This document shows positions 4,454-6,807 of a stretch of 6,807 nt of DNA, in pieces. The position numbers were made by a program, and so were the translations under genes. The notes beneath the pieces are model-generated. The model saw only the letters and a program-made list of their open reading frames with translations, ran no database searches and was not told the origin of the DNA. Source of the DNA: Candidatus Muproteobacteria bacterium RIFCSPHIGHO2_01_FULL_65_16 (GTDB lineage Bacteria; Pseudomonadota; Gammaproteobacteria; Acidiferrobacterales; Sulfurifustaceae); NCBI GenBank assembly GCA_001785175.1, contig MFSY01000122.1, positions 8,350-15,156 on the forward strand, given 5' to 3'. The stretch's first letter is position 1. Each line of letters begins with the position of its first letter.

Positions 4454-6807
4454 GATGGTGCGCGGGGCTGCCGCGCGCATCGGCGTCCTCCCAGCCGGAT
4501 GCGTCCAGCCATTTGACGAGCTCCGTTTCCGCCAGCGGCGGGCTGAGATAGTGGCCCTGGGCCTGGTCGCAGCCGAGTTTGCTCAACAGCTTCAGGACCT
4601 CGTCGCTTTCCACGCCCTCGGCGATGACCTTGAGCCCGAGCTTGTGCGCCAGCAGCGTCGCGGCGCGCACGATCTCCACGTCGCTGTCGTCGTTGAGCAT
4701 GTTCGTCACGAACGACTTGTCGAGCTTGATCTTGTCCACCGGCAACTCCTTGAGATAACCCAGGGAGGCGTAGCCGGTGCCGAAGTCGTCAATCACCAGG
4801 GCCAGCTTCATGGCGCGCAGCCGCTCCAGGGTCTCCTTCGCGCGCGCCGGATCTATCATGATCGCGCTCTCCGTGATCTCGATCTCGAGGCGGTTGGGCG
4901 GCACGCCGGTTTTTTGCAGCAGCGCCGCGATCCGGTCGGGCAGGCGCTGGTCTTGCAGGCTGCCGGCGGAGATGTTGACGGCGACGGTGAGCGGGTGTCC
5001 GGTCTCGGCCCAGGCCGCGCACTGGCCGAGCGCCTGTTCGAGCACCCACAGCGTGGGGATGTCCATCAGGCCCATGTGCTCGGCGCGCGGGATGAAGGCG
5101 TCCGGGGCGATCAGGCCGTGCTTCGGGTGACGCCAGCGCAGCAGCGCCTCGACGGCGGTGATGTAGCCGGTGCGCAGGGTCATGATCGGCTGGTAGTGCA
5201 GCACCAGCTCGTCGTGCGCCACGGCCTGCTTGAGCTCGGCGTCGAAGGCGAAATAGCGCTGGCTGCCCTGGTCGCGGTCCACGTCGTACACGGCGTAGCC
5301 CGTGTTCTCCCGGCGCGCGCGGTGCAGCGCCACCTCGGCGCGCTGGATCAGGAGCACGGCGTCCTCGCCGTGCTGGGGGAAGAGCGCGATGCCGGCGCTC
5401 GCCTTGACGGCGATGGTGTGGCCCTCGAGCTCGAACGGCGGCTCGAGCGCCTTGTTGACCTCGCGCACCTGCTGCTTCACGTCCTTCTCGGCGATGTCGG
5501 GCGCGAGCAGGACATAGGTGTCGCCCCCGAGGCGCGCCACGGTGTGGGATCGCGGCCGCCCGCTCGCAAGGCGCGTCGCCACCTGCTGCAGGATCAGGTC
5601 GCCGCTCGGATGCCCGAAGCCCTCGTTGATGTCCTTGAAATTGTCTATGTCCAGCATCACCACGGCGAGCGGGCTGTTGTCCCGGCGCGCGGTCATGAGC
5701 GCCTGGTTGAGGCGCTCGTACAGCAGGGTGCGGTTGGGCAGGCCGGTGAGCGTGTCGTGCAGGGCCGCGTGCGCGAGCGCCGTCTCCTGCAGCTTGCGCT
5801 CGGTGATGTCGGTCATGGAGCCCGACATGCGCCGCGGCCGGCCGGCCGCGCCTTCCGCCTCGTCCCGCTGGGCGCGGCCGCGCAGCTGCACCCAGAGCAT
5901 GTCGCCGGTCTCCGTGAGCAGACGGTGCTCCACGCTGAATATCCCGTCGCGCCCATGCAGATAATTTTCCAGCAGCTCCGGGGCGCGCTCGCGGTCGGCC
6001 GGATGGATATGATTGCGCCAGGTGTTGATATCGGCCGCGACCGCGGGGTCGTCGGCGCGGTAGCCGAGCATTTCCTTGAAGCGCGGCGAGTAGTACACCT
6101 CGCCGGTGTCGAGATTCCAGTCCCAGATGCCGTCGTTGGTGCCGCTCACCGCCAGGGCGAAACGCTCCTCGCTCAGGCGCCGCTCACGCTCCGCGTGCCG
6201 CGCGCGCTGCATGAGGCGGAAGGCGACGACGCTCGCGGCCGCCAGGGCGGCGAGCAGCGCCACGAGCACGTTGATGGTGAGAATCTTGCGGTTGAGCTCG
6301 GCGCCCGCGCGCCGCGCGCGCAGGCCCTCGTCCAGGTGCGCCACGGGTATGAACAGCTGCGCCCCGAAGCGCTTCTCGCCGTAGTCCCGGATCAGCGTCT
6401 GGGCCTCGTCCGAGGTCAGATAGTCCAGAAACCGCTCGGCCAGCTCCTGGCGCGCGCCGGGAACGCGCTTGCGGCTCACGACGATGGCGCTGTAGGTGTT
6501 GCGCAGGGCCGGATGGTCGCGGTAGAGCGGGACGATGTCCCGCCCGACCGTGTCGCGGTTGGCGAGATAGGAGCCCATGTTCGCGAAGGTGTAGGACTCG
6601 AATTGCGCCGCCTGCTGCAGCGTGGCGGCGGCGCCGATGTCGGTGGTCTCAAAGCCGCGCCAGCCGGTTTTCACACCGGCGAGATCGAACAGCTCCGCCA
6701 TTTTTTTGTGCGTGCCGGACTGGGGCGCGGCCGCGAGAAACGGCGCCCGTTTCTCCGCCAGCCGCCGCAGCGCCGCGCCCGGATCGGCCGCGCCCGCCAC
6801 GCCCGCC
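4440..6807 (-). CDS. TupA-like sensor / PAS / degenerate GGDEF / EAL c-di-GMP phosphodiesterase (N-terminus outside window)
   Basis: The open frame enters from the window edge with no true start, so signal peptide and first lobe are missing. Residues are numbered from the codon at 6800. Residues 9-152 match the C-terminal part of TupA-type (tungstate ABC transporter) binding proteins: SGTHKK at 28-33, a GATL-like [16 protein letters not shown] and the end FGAQLFIP. A transmembrane helix follows at about 172-196. A PAS/PAC domain covers about 210-337 ([21 protein letters not shown]). The GGDEF domain (about 345-508) has [10 protein letters not shown] and [10 protein letters not shown], but its signature is GGDTY (425-429) and no RxxD inhibitory site precedes it. 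The EAL domain (about 518-768) keeps E551, N609, E641/E644, D671/D672, K692, E728 and Q748. Inference: an inner-membrane phosphodiesterase making pGpG, controlled by a periplasmic ligand, with GGDTY as a GTP-binding or structural module. Confidence 0.93.
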   Translation of the reverse strand, partial: AGVAGAADPGAALRRLAEKRAPFLAAAPQSGTHKKMAELFDLAGVKTGWRGFETTDIGAAATLQQAAQFESYTFANMGSYLANRDTVGRDIVPLYRDHPALRNTYSAIVVSRKRVPGARQELAERFLDYLTSDEAQTLIRDYGEKRFGAQLFIPVAHLDEGLRARRAGAELNRKILTINVLVALLAALAAASVVAFRLMQRARHAERERRLSEERFALAVSGTNDGIWDWNLDTGEVYYSPRFKEMLGYRADDPAVAADINTWRNHIHPADRERAPELLENYLHGRDGIFSVEHRLLTETGDMLWVQLRGRAQRDEAEGAAGRPRRMSGSMTDITERKLQETALAHAALHDTLTGLPNRTLLYERLNQALMTARRDNSPLAVVMLDIDNFKDINEGFGHPSGDLILQQVATRLASGRPRSHTVARLGGDTYVLLAPDIAEKDVKQQVREVNKALEPPFELEGHTIAVKASAGIALFPQHGEDAVLLIQRAEVALHRARRENTGYAVYDVDRDQGSQRYFAFDAELKQAVAHDELVLHYQPIMTLRTGYITAVEALLRWRHPKHGLIAPDAFIPRAEHMGLMDIPTLWVLEQALGQCAAWAETGHPLTVAVNISAGSLQDQRLPDRIAALLQKTGVPPNRLEIEITESAIMIDPARAKETLERLRAMKLALVIDDFGTGYASLGYLKELPVDKIKLDKSFVTNMLNDDSDVEIVRAATLLAHKLGLKVIAEGVESDEVLKLLSKLGCDQAQGHYLSPPLAETELVKWLDASGWEDADARGSPAHHPTSQ

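Overview
The window looks like a GC-rich proteobacterial chromosome, most likely a gammaproteobacterium. The evidence is a DnaX tau C-terminus followed by ybaB/ebfC and recR, an Orn-type oligoribonuclease, and an M48 protease / cytochrome c / pterin dehydratase cluster next to orn. I cannot assign a genus. Coding density is high except in three intergenic gaps, and each gap is filled by an unusual repeat or palindromic structure.

Layout. (1) 1-1567, plus strand: the end of dnaX (replication clamp-loader tau tail), ybaB/ebfC (nucleoid-associated protein) and recR (recombination mediator). This is a classic replication/repair order, but a 165-bp inverted repeat of 9-10-bp units separates ybaB from recR. 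(2) 1568-1693: between the convergent recR and pterin dehydratase genes sits a second, unrelated inverted repeat of 7-bp units. (3) 1694-3583, minus strand: a three-gene operon in transcription order of an M48 membrane metalloprotease, a small periplasmic mono-haem c-type cytochrome with no methionine ligand, and a 4a-hydroxytetrahydrobiopterin dehydratase. (4) 3584-3889: the divergent gap between the protease and orn is mostly a roughly 244-bp chain of seven hairpins. Its related inverted ends and TA flanks resemble a MITE-like element. (5) 3890-4453, plus strand: orn. (6) 4440-6807, minus strand, running off the window: a large membrane c-di-GMP protein with a TupA-like (tungstate-binding type) periplasmic domain, a transmembrane helix, PAS, a degenerate GGDEF (GGDTY) and a complete EAL domain. 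Its 3' end overlaps the 3' end of orn by 14 bp.

How the genes fit together. The EAL protein should linearise c-di-GMP to pGpG, and Orn is the enzyme known to finish pGpG off to GMP, so two consecutive steps of second-messenger turnover are encoded tail to tail. The most interesting items are the periplasmic binding-protein/EAL fusion with an altered ligand pocket and the modular hairpin element that occupies the space where the orn and M48 promoters should be. No complete new system is evident; most genes belong to well-known families.
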